Source: a virus. Taken from it: a stretch of 45,012 nucleotides of DNA. Positions within the stretch are counted from its first letter, which is position 1. Every line of letters starts with the position of its first letter. Of this stretch, positions 17,701 through 24,955 are shown one piece after another. The position numbers were made by a program, and so were the translations under genes. Under the pieces are notes generated by a model. That model saw nothing but the letters and a program-made list of their open reading frames with translations. It was not told where the DNA came from and did not search any database. Location of the stretch: positions 1 to 45,012 of IMG/VR virus record IMGVR_UViG_3300042346_000047; one strand, 5' to 3'.

Positions 17701-20700
17701 ATTAACGCTATCAATGCTGCTGAAACAGGACTTAAGACAGGTTGGTTATTACAGCAACCAGTTAATAGAAAGTTAGATTACTCTATTATCGGTAAATATT
17801 CTGATGATGACATTAACAGTGTAAGTAGATTTGCTATGGGTGATTGGGCCTTATCAACATCTAAAGAGTTGTATGAACAACGTGTAACTGGTATTAACCA
17901 ACAAAGTAGATATGTCAAGTTGTTGACTAACTTTGTTCGTCCATCAGTTGAAAAACTGTCTCGCTCTGAGATGGTTATGTTAAATGACGCATTGGTGTTA
18001 GGCGACAAAGAAGGAAAAGTATTTAACGATGTAGAACTTGCAGGTATGGGTGCTACTAGTAATGCTCGTATAGCCTATTATAAAGTAAGAGCATTGCGTG
18101 ACGTGATGCACCAAATGCGTAATGATGTTGCATCTAAGAGTTTAACTCGTAAGGGTTATGTTAAGCTGTCTAGTGCAATGAAGCTGGATGATGGTGGCTT
18201 TGACATGTTTGTTAAAGAAGTAGCACCAACAATAGGTAAGACAGTGTATGTCGGTGATGAAGGTGTAGCCACTAGAGTTAGTGAGAAGTTTATTGAAGAA
18301 GCTAAACTAAAAGGTTTACGTTTCTTTGAGTCTACTGACCCTGTATTAATTGATGGTAAGAATCGTCAAACCTTTGCATTTAAAGATGGCAACTTTAACA
18401 TTAACAAGATTGACCAAGCTATACCTTATCGTGCTGGTGAATACAGACGTTTGTATAGTGATGAGTACTTTGTGAAAATTGTATCTGACTACGACATTGA
18501 TGGTACAATGAAGACGGTTACACACACTCACCGCACTGCTTCAACAGCCAGTGATGCTAATGCATACATTAAATCTTTTAATGAAGCAGCTTCTTTGTTT
18601 AAACAAGGTAAGTTAACTATTCAAGATGCAGCTAGATTGATGCAGCCTTATGGTTGGAAACCTGAAGAACTGTTAGAGATGTTTAACAGTGGTAAACTTG
18701 GTGATAATTATAAAGTTGAACTGCGTTACAATAGAACAGATGATGACTACATTGGTGAGTCTATTGGTTTGTCTAGTAACTTTAGCAGTAAGCGTGGTGA
18801 TAAAGTATTATCAGTACATGGTGAGAGTGCAGTCAATACAGTTAGTCCATTGGACAGTATAGCTGCTGAGATTGGCAACACTGCGTATGTTGCTTCAATT
18901 ACTGAGTGGAGAGAGTCACACATACAACGTTGGTTCAATACCTTTGTAGAAGACTTGCCAGTTAATGTACGTGACAAGTCACCTGAAGAAGCATTTAGAT
19001 ATATGTTGACTAACAAGGGTGCTTATATTGGTCAGAGTAATCGTTTAATATTTGCTGAACGTGTACAAGACTACATCATGGCACAAATGAATATTCCTAC
19101 TAAAGAAGAACAAGCATTCTTAGGATTTATGCGTGTTGTAAGTGAGTCTGTTGAAGGTGCTACTAGTAACAACAAAGCAATGGCTAAAGTTGGTATGGCA
19201 CTACGTGCGACTAAAGATTATCCACAATGGGCTAGAACAATTGCGTTCCACAGCTTCTTTGCTTTCAATCCAGTGCAGTTCTTTATGCAAGGTATGAATG
19301 CGTTTAATGCTATAGCAATCTCTCCCATACACGGCTTAGCATCAGCTAAGTCTTCTAGCATGTATGCTATGGCATTGATGAGTGACCAAGAATCTATTTG
19401 GAGAACATTTGCTAAGGCAAACAAGGTTAGTAACTTAGGTTTGGGAATGGATGAAGATGAGTTCGTAGAAGTAGTACGATCTATTAGACGTTCTGGTTTG
19501 TTAGATGGTATTAATAGTACTAGTTTGTATGGTGCTGAGACAGGTCAGTTTGGTTTGTTTAATGGCTTGTCTCGTAAAGTAGGAAACATCTCTGCTACTC
19601 CGTTTAATGCTGGTGAAGCATTGAGTCGCATTGTGAGTTATGACATTGCACGTAGAGAGTTTAAAGCAGCTAATCCCGGAGCAGCATGGTGGTCAGATGA
19701 TGCCTTAGTTGACATTATGAAACGTCAAGATGATTTGACACAGAACATGACTAAGGCTAACGTAGCATCATGGCAGCAAGGATGGAAGTCTATTCCTGCA
19801 CAGTTTGTACAGTATCAAGTTAAACTTATGATGAACGTTATTCAGAGTTTAATTGGTAACAGTCGTGTGTTTACACGTAAAGAGGCACTACAGTTACTAG
19901 TAACACATACTGCTGTTATGGGTACAGCAGGTGCATTCTTATGGCCTTTCCGTGACTTGTTAACTGACATGCTTCCTGAAGACATGACTGAAACACAGCG
20001 TCTTACTGTACAGCAAGGTGTTGTATCAGGAATGATTGCAGCCATCACTGATGGTGAAGCTAAGCTTGCTTTAGGTAGTCGATTCAATACATTCCGTTAC
20101 TATGAAGACTTAGTTAAAGGGCTGTTAGACCCAGAGAAAAACTTTTTAGAAGTATTAGCTGGCCCTTCAGGTTTTGCTGGCTTACGTATTTTAGGTGGAT
20201 TCGGTGATGCTATAGGTATTATGGTTAAAGCACCAATGACTATGAGTACGTTACAAGTTGCATTAACAGAGATAGGTAGAACTAGTTTCTCTGCAATTAA
20301 CAACGTAACTAAAGCACGTATAGCTATGGCTAACTATAACCAAGTTATGAGTGGAACAGGTAGAGCAATGTATCGTGTTACAGATACAGAAGCTTGGCTC
20401 ATTGGTTTTGGTATTCCTCCTGCTGCTCAAGAAGATTTGTCAATCATGTTTTCTAGTAGAAAAGCACATGCTGACGAATTAAAATCTGCTGCTAAGGACG
20501 TAGGCAAACATGCGATGCTTGCCATTACTGCATTACGTAACAATGATTTAGAATCACACAAAGTACATGCTGCTGTAGTACAGACATACTTAAATGCTTA
20601 CACAGGTGAGGATTTAAAACTCCTTATGAAAGAAGCATACAAGGTTGAAGCATTTACTCAATATGAAAAAATGGTAGTTGAACAAATGGTTAAACAGTTT

Positions 20701-20733
20701 CAGATTACTGACTTAACAACGCAAGGACAATAA
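14782..20733 (+). CDS. Giant internal virion (ejection) protein with HExxH metalloprotease domain, 1983 aa
   Basis: One uninterrupted frame of 5.95 kb, the largest in the genome. Residues about 765-880 hold a zinc metallopeptidase signature: H771-E-Y-A-H775 in ETFAHEYAHAFEAQF, with a downstream SEFFAENFAKWAF that could give the third ligand (gluzincin pattern). The flanks are long helical, Ala/Lys-rich stretches, and the C-terminal third contains hydrophobic helices such as AFFAFNPVQFF-like and LLVTHTAVMGTAGAFLWPF segments, as expected for a protein that enters the cell envelope. Position after the gp14-like gene and before the 803-residue gene suits the T7 gp15/gp16 ejection set. Seven or more ACTAGT palindromes fall inside it. 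Confidence 0.8.
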   Translation: MNLYSEDKTTEEKPPLYTAEDTVPQQIEGMEDYSILKGVSVLATGDNNIPDKVNYDQLVDESWRKTVAENNEIDRITAVNAATSGEVSVVQEALDTLKARNALYGAQSAKNVEIVRAKMRELTETAIETTAIKNPAVLFNNTKEEIKNSVDILTTQVAAQASLEKALKDGNSIWSIAKGLGYEITPFAAEQGPAIDRVAIKYGVPADAISRTTGRSQTITYLQSVFQSLPEDQKAAWLTGLHRDLQDGMLISNWQAAGVVQEVATGAEKTWDGWSDWLDRIGVVGSIVGLLGATFKSVGLFKSANKVMNVERTMAAGGAKANIVTAEATKILTNVANKQRLQAVGVVAGELTGINAALDLTKLVSMNAVKVLPDSITTAAHDLQKVIREPVQKLIDELQNTISAKGVRAEEAAIQLAELKSIYSTANNPRIHSVDPFTLSADGTLITGKVYLKPENATAYLTKEAAETALKVFDPDGKMGMKVIPDTTNTGFIVEQSVKVDLAKRKQELEAELLKVAEEANKTLKEATKGPVTPVTSKVDRDVPPKSLVTSKPRYKTDELVFEDDIDKAAYQIGSKTATSKSDKEIKAWLVKATGWDDKQISEHAAKVREYIKVNGDLARGENDEILVASQVPRTSARVGDAGGEAGSVESSSSVIGAVVANLAKDSTIKVMDNISIQDGAQTGFIAQFHAALSKALGMENRKIIVLQMKSMIANPMYKDLVSFMNTKHSKSDAVHFSYKNNTSVIVMRNSVGTVAKSTYTLKAYMETFAHEYAHAFEAQFSITHSPIMMSNFNKWLRSKGMNWEGGTGFNRHISQQLPLEALLEYRATTTAEGMSQFIDDYFAGNKAAYLAVEKDMHKWLSSYSEFFAENFAKWAFSDEVPTTILGEAFARLVNGFKTIAAYINDLLVKAGAVPVVGRVDVNTANMLNQHVKNINKQSVDAAASIGDKASAAITSTRSLSTIQKDLQAVNDEINAINAAETGLKTGWLLQQPVNRKLDYSIIGKYSDDDINSVSRFAMGDWALSTSKELYEQRVTGINQQSRYVKLLTNFVRPSVEKLSRSEMVMLNDALVLGDKEGKVFNDVELAGMGATSNARIAYYKVRALRDVMHQMRNDVASKSLTRKGYVKLSSAMKLDDGGFDMFVKEVAPTIGKTVYVGDEGVATRVSEKFIEEAKLKGLRFFESTDPVLIDGKNRQTFAFKDGNFNINKIDQAIPYRAGEYRRLYSDEYFVKIVSDYDIDGTMKTVTHTHRTASTASDANAYIKSFNEAASLFKQGKLTIQDAARLMQPYGWKPEELLEMFNSGKLGDNYKVELRYNRTDDDYIGESIGLSSNFSSKRGDKVLSVHGESAVNTVSPLDSIAAEIGNTAYVASITEWRESHIQRWFNTFVEDLPVNVRDKSPEEAFRYMLTNKGAYIGQSNRLIFAERVQDYIMAQMNIPTKEEQAFLGFMRVVSESVEGATSNNKAMAKVGMALRATKDYPQWARTIAFHSFFAFNPVQFFMQGMNAFNAIAISPIHGLASAKSSSMYAMALMSDQESIWRTFAKANKVSNLGLGMDEDEFVEVVRSIRRSGLLDGINSTSLYGAETGQFGLFNGLSRKVGNISATPFNAGEALSRIVSYDIARREFKAANPGAAWWSDDALVDIMKRQDDLTQNMTKANVASWQQGWKSIPAQFVQYQVKLMMNVIQSLIGNSRVFTRKEALQLLVTHTAVMGTAGAFLWPFRDLLTDMLPEDMTETQRLTVQQGVVSGMIAAITDGEAKLALGSRFNTFRYYEDLVKGLLDPEKNFLEVLAGPSGFAGLRILGGFGDAIGIMVKAPMTMSTLQVALTEIGRTSFSAINNVTKARIAMANYNQVMSGTGRAMYRVTDTEAWLIGFGIPPAAQEDLSIMFSSRKAHADELKSAAKDVGKHAMLAITALRNNDLESHKVHAAVVQTYLNAYTGEDLKLLMKEAYKVEAFTQYEKMVVEQMVKQFQITDLTTQGQ

Positions 20734-20734
20734 C

Positions 20735-23146
20735 ATGGCATTATACGCAAAAGACATAACACAAAGCATTGAACCAGCACAAGCTGATGTAGGTACATTA
20801 GGTAAAGGTATACAGGCTAGAGCAGAAGGTGCTAGACTATCTGCTAATGCCACTGGAGCAATGTTAAAAGCAGCGGGATTTTTAGCTGAACAATATGTTG
20901 CTTATGATGTGAGTAAGACACAAGCTGAAGCAGAGCAAGTTACATCTGAGTTTTTAGACAGAGGTATGCAAGCAGAGAAAGCAGCACAGGATGTGCCATT
21001 AGTTACTGCTGAACGTAATAAAATTGCTGCAACAGGTACTAGTTATTCACTTCAAGCTGATGCAGGAATGCGTAAACAAGCTGCACTAGGTACATACGAT
21101 CAAGAGATTAAACGTCTTAAAGATGCTGCTGCTGGTGGTATGTCTAATGAAGAATATGTATCTCGTGTGAGTGCATTGACACGTAAAGCAATTGCTAAAT
21201 ACCCCGGTCTTGCAGATAGTATTCGTGAGAAGGTAGGTACTATTACTGGTCTACCTTATGCTGACAGATGGGCTGAGATGCAGTATGTCAGAGAACGTTT
21301 CACTAGGGAAGCAAAGAAAGACACTGAGTTTGACCCTATGAAGGTTGTACTTAAAGACATTGAGGCTGCTTCTGCTCCCGGAACATTCGGTAGCCAGAAA
21401 GAATTGTTTGATTTGTATAATACTAATCGACCAGAGTATGATAGACGTATTATGGCATTCAATCAAAACAAAGCATTGAAGACAGGTGTAGATGCTGTCA
21501 CTACTCAGATCAGAGGTTTACAAGAACAAAGTGATTTGAATGCAGATCAGTTGCGTGGTAGTTTTGTAGCTATGTTCCAAGGTAGTTTAGGAGCTACAGT
21601 AACTTCGTCTGCAATATCCACCCAAGAAAATATTTACAACCCTGTGTTGGCATTAATGGCTAAAGGTGAAAATATTAATGTTAATCCTGCTGCATTTGAT
21701 ACACAAATTAAAATGCACAATGCACAGATGAAGACTAACATTGAACAAGCACGTCTTACTGCAATTACTGAGATTGACAAATATCTTGCTAACAACCCGA
21801 ACATTACTAGTAGCAAACGTGACCAGTTAAAAGCAGACATTAACAGTGCTGCTGATTTACAACTTAGAATGTATGCTGATGACAAAGGTGTTGGTTTAGC
21901 TGCTATGTCCACCATTATGTCTAACTATCGTGATAAGAGTATTAAAGAACAACGTGACTTGGTTAATTTAGCTATTCAACAACAAGCTGCTATGCAGAAT
22001 AATAGTTTGGTTATGGCATACTGGGCTGGTGGAGATCAACGTAAGAATCTTGAATTGACTAATAAAGACTTTTATAACTTTATGGTTAAGCAAGAAAAAA
22101 TATTGTTGGACAACACTAATGGCATTACTAGTAATTCAGCAGGGCAGGATGCATTACGTCAAGCTACAGATATTATTAATAAAGCTGCTGATGACCCTGC
22201 GGCAGTGGTTGCACCTACTAATGCTGAACCTGAAAATGTTAAAGCTGCACATTCAGTTATGCATTCTAGTGCTCAAACATCCTTGGATAAAGCAACTCAA
22301 GGTAAAGTATTAGATGCTATCGAACTTAATGTAATTAGCTCTGCTCAAGCTACTAACGTAGAGACAGGTGCTAATTCTCAGTTGTTGGCGAATGATTACA
22401 AAAAAATTGGTGATAAAATTAGATTGTTGCCAGCAGAGAGTCAAGCAATTATTAAAGAAAATGTTAGTAAGGCTGCACGTGGTAATGTAATGTCAATGCT
22501 TTCTATGAAAGAAATGCTAGAGGCAAAGCATGGTGTTACAATTACATTAGGTGTAACTCCTACTGGTCAAATTGTAGCAATGCCTACACCTCTCACTAAA
22601 GAGGAACAAGCAAAACAAAAAGCACTTGGTATGGCTAAGATACCATTGACTGATGCAAGACGTAAAGAACCTGTTGCAATTGATGAGTTTAACAAACAAA
22701 GTAAAGCTAAGTTGTCTAACTTAGTATTTGGTAGAGTAATGCTTACACAAGAAGACCCTGTAGCTGTAGCTAATGACTTTGCAACTATGATTAATAATAG
22801 ACAACCTTATGGTGGTTTCTATAGTAATGCACCTGTAGCACCCCCTGCTGTAGCTGCCCCCGTAGAATCTCCGTCTGTTGTTCCAGCATCAGAGTTAGGT
22901 AGTCAGCAATTTCCAATGACACCTGCACCCGCAGCATCTGCTCCTGCGGTAGCAGCACCTGTTACTAGTAACGCATCTACGCCAGCATCCCCACGTGAGG
23001 CAACTGGAAAATTAATTGATGAAAGTAATAAACCTAAGAAACCTGCTGCTAAAACTACTGGTGGAAACTTAAAAGTAGGGGATGTAGTTAATGGTTTTAC
23101 ATATACTGGTGGCGACCCTACTAATCGTGCAAATTGGAAGAAATAA
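20735..23146 (+). CDS. Large internal virion (ejection) protein, 803 aa
   Basis: ATG 20735 comes two bases after the previous stop. It begins MALYAKDITQSIEPAQADVG and is predominantly helical and rich in Ala, Gln and Lys. The C-terminal 120 residues are a low-complexity Pro/Ala linker (APPAVAAPVESPSVVP, then PAPAASAPAVAAP) that ends with GFTYTGGDPTNRANWKK, a short conserved-looking cap. Together with the gp14-like and 1983-residue proteins it would form the ejectosome. Sites of the genome-wide palindrome occur at 21804, 22124 and 22971. Confidence 0.7.
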   Translation: MALYAKDITQSIEPAQADVGTLGKGIQARAEGARLSANATGAMLKAAGFLAEQYVAYDVSKTQAEAEQVTSEFLDRGMQAEKAAQDVPLVTAERNKIAATGTSYSLQADAGMRKQAALGTYDQEIKRLKDAAAGGMSNEEYVSRVSALTRKAIAKYPGLADSIREKVGTITGLPYADRWAEMQYVRERFTREAKKDTEFDPMKVVLKDIEAASAPGTFGSQKELFDLYNTNRPEYDRRIMAFNQNKALKTGVDAVTTQIRGLQEQSDLNADQLRGSFVAMFQGSLGATVTSSAISTQENIYNPVLALMAKGENINVNPAAFDTQIKMHNAQMKTNIEQARLTAITEIDKYLANNPNITSSKRDQLKADINSAADLQLRMYADDKGVGLAAMSTIMSNYRDKSIKEQRDLVNLAIQQQAAMQNNSLVMAYWAGGDQRKNLELTNKDFYNFMVKQEKILLDNTNGITSNSAGQDALRQATDIINKAADDPAAVVAPTNAEPENVKAAHSVMHSSAQTSLDKATQGKVLDAIELNVISSAQATNVETGANSQLLANDYKKIGDKIRLLPAESQAIIKENVSKAARGNVMSMLSMKEMLEAKHGVTITLGVTPTGQIVAMPTPLTKEEQAKQKALGMAKIPLTDARRKEPVAIDEFNKQSKAKLSNLVFGRVMLTQEDPVAVANDFATMINNRQPYGGFYSNAPVAPPAVAAPVESPSVVPASELGSQQFPMTPAPAASAPAVAAPVTSNASTPASPREATGKLIDESNKPKKPAAKTTGGNLKVGDVVNGFTYTGGDPTNRANWKK

Positions 23147-23147
23147 T

Positions 23148-23669
23148 ATGAATCCTTGGGAAATGGTGTGGAATGTAATTACGGGTAAAGAAGAACAAGT
23201 TAAACCCGTAGAACAACCTAAAGCAGATTATTTAGATCGTTTAAGTATGGCTGAAAGTAGTGGTAGAGCAGATGTTAAATCTACTACTAGTAGTGCTGTT
23301 GGTCAACATCAGTTCTTAAAAAGAACATGGGAAGAAACAGTAGCTAAGATGGGTAAAAACTATACATTAGAAGATAGGAAGAACCCAGAGAAATCTAAAG
23401 AAGTAGCTGCTTATTTTACTGAACAAAATAAAAAGATTTTAAAGAATCAATTAGGTAAAGACCCATCTGATACACAACTATATGCTGCACATTTTTTAGG
23501 GGCTTCAGGTGCAAAGAAATTTCTAACTGCTGCTCCATTTGAATTGGCTACTAAGGTAGTTGATAAAGATCAAGTAGAAGCTAATCCTAATATATTCTAT
23601 ACTAAAGATAAGAAACCTCGTACAGTGGGTGAAGTATACAGTATATTAAAAAATAAAATACAGGAATAA
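23148..23669 (+). CDS. Lytic transglycosylase (SLT-type, virion-associated), 173 aa
   Basis: The start is ATG 23148, directly after the previous stop. Residues 26-160 form a lysozyme-like SLT domain: the catalytic Glu is E36 in SMAESSGRADVKS, followed by SSAVGQHQFLKRTWEET and AAHFLGASGAKKFL, which are standard blocks. In T7 this activity is the N-terminal domain of gp16; here it is a separate gene at the end of the ejection operon. It should open a small hole in peptidoglycan for DNA entry. It is the last gene of the rightward arm. Confidence 0.85.
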   Translation: MNPWEMVWNVITGKEEQVKPVEQPKADYLDRLSMAESSGRADVKSTTSSAVGQHQFLKRTWEETVAKMGKNYTLEDRKNPEKSKEVAAYFTEQNKKILKNQLGKDPSDTQLYAAHFLGASGAKKFLTAAPFELATKVVDKDQVEANPNIFYTKDKKPRTVGEVYSILKNKIQE

Positions 23670-23695
23670 AAAAGGGGCATTTGAAGCCCCTTTTT
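23669..23695. terminator. Bidirectional terminator between convergent arms
   Basis: AAAAAGGGGC (23669-23678) pairs perfectly with GCCCCTTTTT (23686-23695) around a seven-base ATTTGAA loop. The T-run on one strand and the A-run on the other make it work in both directions. It lies between the last + gene and the last - gene, and a TACTAGTA palindrome follows two bases later (23697-23706). Confidence 0.88.
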
Positions 23696-23705
23696 GTTAC
23701 TAGTA

Positions 23706-23891
23706 TTACGCTACCTTAGTCACATCAAATCCCAAGAGGCGCATCATCGTCATAGTTAGATGTTCTCCTCCAGATACCTTTGCTTGCAATCTCAGGTGCT
23801 TCCGCAGGGCTGATCGTGCTTGATCGTATGTCTTGTACGATGCTTTCAAAGACTTTGGCAGACTGCCCTTCACTCGCTTGATTTTGTACAC
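23706..23891 (-). CDS. Small basic protein overprinted on the DUF3310 gene, 61 aa
   Basis: The likely start is GTG 23891 with AAAGGA six to seven bases upstream; an in-frame TTG at 23915 is less well placed. The protein MYKIKRVKGSLPKSLKASYK then YKTYDQARSALRKHLR resembles small phage proteins with a Y-x-T-Y-x-x-A-R-x-x-x-R-K pattern, and it ends LLGFDVTKVA. It overlaps the 3' end of the DUF3310 gene by 167 bases in another frame. It is the last gene of the leftward arm and stops just before the shared terminator. Confidence 0.55.
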   Translation of the reverse strand: MYKIKRVKGSLPKSLKASYKTYDQARSALRKHLRLQAKVSGGEHLTMTMMRLLGFDVTKVA

Positions 23892-24120
23892 GTTGTTTCC
23901 TTTCTTCTTTTGCAATTAAATACTCGATGTTGTGTTTAGCTTTCATCAAGTCACCTATAGAGTCACCCTTATACTTATGGCGTAGCAAGTATTTCAATGC
24001 ACTTGCTTCCCAACCATTCATATCATAGGCTTCCCATATCTCCCACGGCTGAATCTTATGACCCTTGTAATGACTACCGCCATACTGTTTACTCATTACT
24101 TGTTCATAACTATCCATCAC
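23725..24120 (-). CDS. DUF3310 protein (T7 gp1.7 nucleotide-kinase family), 131 aa
   Basis: Residues 9-70 are a clear DUF3310 domain: KQYGGSHYKGHKIQPWEIWE, followed by WEASALKYLLRHKYKG and DLMKAKHNIEYLI. T7 gp1.7, a nucleotide kinase acting on dTMP and dGMP, belongs to this family, so a role in nucleotide supply is plausible beside RNR and ThyX. The C-terminal 55 residues (from about residue 77) look unlike the domain and coincide with the overlapping small gene, suggesting an extension by loss of an earlier stop codon. The start overlaps the previous gene's stop. Confidence 0.8.
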   Translation of the reverse strand: MMDSYEQVMSKQYGGSHYKGHKIQPWEIWEAYDMNGWEASALKYLLRHKYKGDSIGDLMKAKHNIEYLIAKEERKQRVQNQASEGQSAKVFESIVQDIRSSTISPAEAPEIASKGIWRRTSNYDDDAPLGI

Positions 24121-24296
24121 TCAGCTTTCTTAAACAATGCTGGTATCTTATTATCTTCTTTAGCTTGTTCTAATGCATCACTGAGAAGTTTAATAAAGCC
24201 AGTTTGTACAATAAGTTGCATCATCTCAGGGCTTATGTCGTCCAACTGAACATCAGCACTACCATCCTCATTTTCTTTGATTAGTTTGATAATCAT
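24117..24296 (-). CDS. Conserved small phage protein, 59 aa
   Basis: The start is ATG 24296 with AAGGAG seven bases upstream; the longer in-frame start at 24341 lies in the previous gene. The sequence MIIKLIKENEDGSADVQLDD is followed by a helix MMQLIVQTGFIKLLSDALEQ and a Lys-rich end. A strand of N-E-D-G-S-A-D and a following helix is a pattern I associate with small proteins of many phages, with no known function. Confidence 0.65.
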   Translation of the reverse strand: MIIKLIKENEDGSADVQLDDISPEMMQLIVQTGFIKLLSDALEQAKEDNKIPALFKKAE

Positions 24297-24453
24297 CTTT
24301 CTTCTCCTTGAAACTATTGCATATTTGATGCACTTTACCATCTGTTGTTTTGAATGTCAAGACAATTTCTAGAGTCTTATCTGTCTCGTAAACATTCAGA
24401 CCCATATGTCTACGCATTGCATCCATCATCTTATAGCTATCGTCATTTGTCAT
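24268..24453 (-). CDS. Small hypothetical protein coupled to sigma gene, 61 aa
   Basis: The start is ATG 24453 with a consensus AGGAGG seven bases upstream; the longer in-frame start at 24504 would sit well inside the sigma gene. Residues 1-20 are helical (DDSYKMMDAMRRHMG), then a beta pair TLEIVLTFKTTDGKVHQIC, then a basic tail. It overlaps the 3' end of the sigma factor gene by 11 bases, so the two are probably translated together. Whether it acts on the sigma factor, for example as an anti-sigma, is unknown. Confidence 0.6.
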   Translation of the reverse strand: MTNDDSYKMMDAMRRHMGLNVYETDKTLEIVLTFKTTDGKVHQICNSFKEKKDDYQTNQRK

Positions 24454-24955
24454 CCATTTTCCTCCTGATTGTTCTCTTAGCCTTCCATACAAGCTTCTTT
24501 GCATACTTAGGCGAACAACTTAATATAGCAGATATTTCTACGTAAGACAACCCATCGTATTCTTTTAACAACAATGCTCTACGTTGCTTGTTAGGCAATG
24601 TGTCACAGATAACAGTTACACCCTCTATTTTCTGCTTAACTGCTAACAAGGATTCAGGGGTGACTACATCTACCATCTCAACGTCTGTTTTAAGGCTGTT
24701 AAACGGCTGTCTGAGGCACTTTCTATTAGCGATGGTACAGAGCCATGTGTATAGCTGACTATCGCCTTTAAACGCCCCTAATCCCTTGTATGCATCCAGC
24801 AATACATCCTGAGTTATTTCTTCTGCTTGTGCGTCATCATCCACTCTCCTACGTATGAATCTGTATATTCGTTGTCTATACATTGACACTAGGGTGGCGT
24901 AAGCCTTCTCACTGCCCCCTAATGCCTCTGCGATAAGCTCTTTATCAGATTTCAC
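24443..24955 (-). CDS. ECF-like RNA polymerase sigma factor, 170 aa
   Basis: It has two domains in sigma-70/ECF arrangement. Region 2 (residues about 17-78) includes AYATLVSMYRQRIYRFIRR, AEEITQDVLLDAYKGL, and FKGDSQLYTWLCTIANRKC. Region 4 (about 118-165) includes LPNKQRRALLLKEYDGLSY, VEISAILSCSPKYAKKLV, with the recognition helix there. There is no region 1.1 or 3, so it is ECF-sized. No phage RNA polymerase is present, so the protein is a good candidate for directing host polymerase to late promoters. It overlaps the RNR stop by 11 bases and is downstream in the early operon, which fits delayed expression. Confidence 0.85.
   Translation of the reverse strand: MKSDKELIAEALGGSEKAYATLVSMYRQRIYRFIRRRVDDDAQAEEITQDVLLDAYKGLGAFKGDSQLYTWLCTIANRKCLRQPFNSLKTDVEMVDVVTPESLLAVKQKIEGVTVICDTLPNKQRRALLLKEYDGLSYVEISAILSCSPKYAKKLVWKAKRTIRRKMDDK

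Noticed and set aside
15477-20303. Many minus-strand frames of 60-190 residues within the 1983-residue gene
   Set aside because: They are shadows of a single continuous + frame with no ribosome sites and no recognisable domains.
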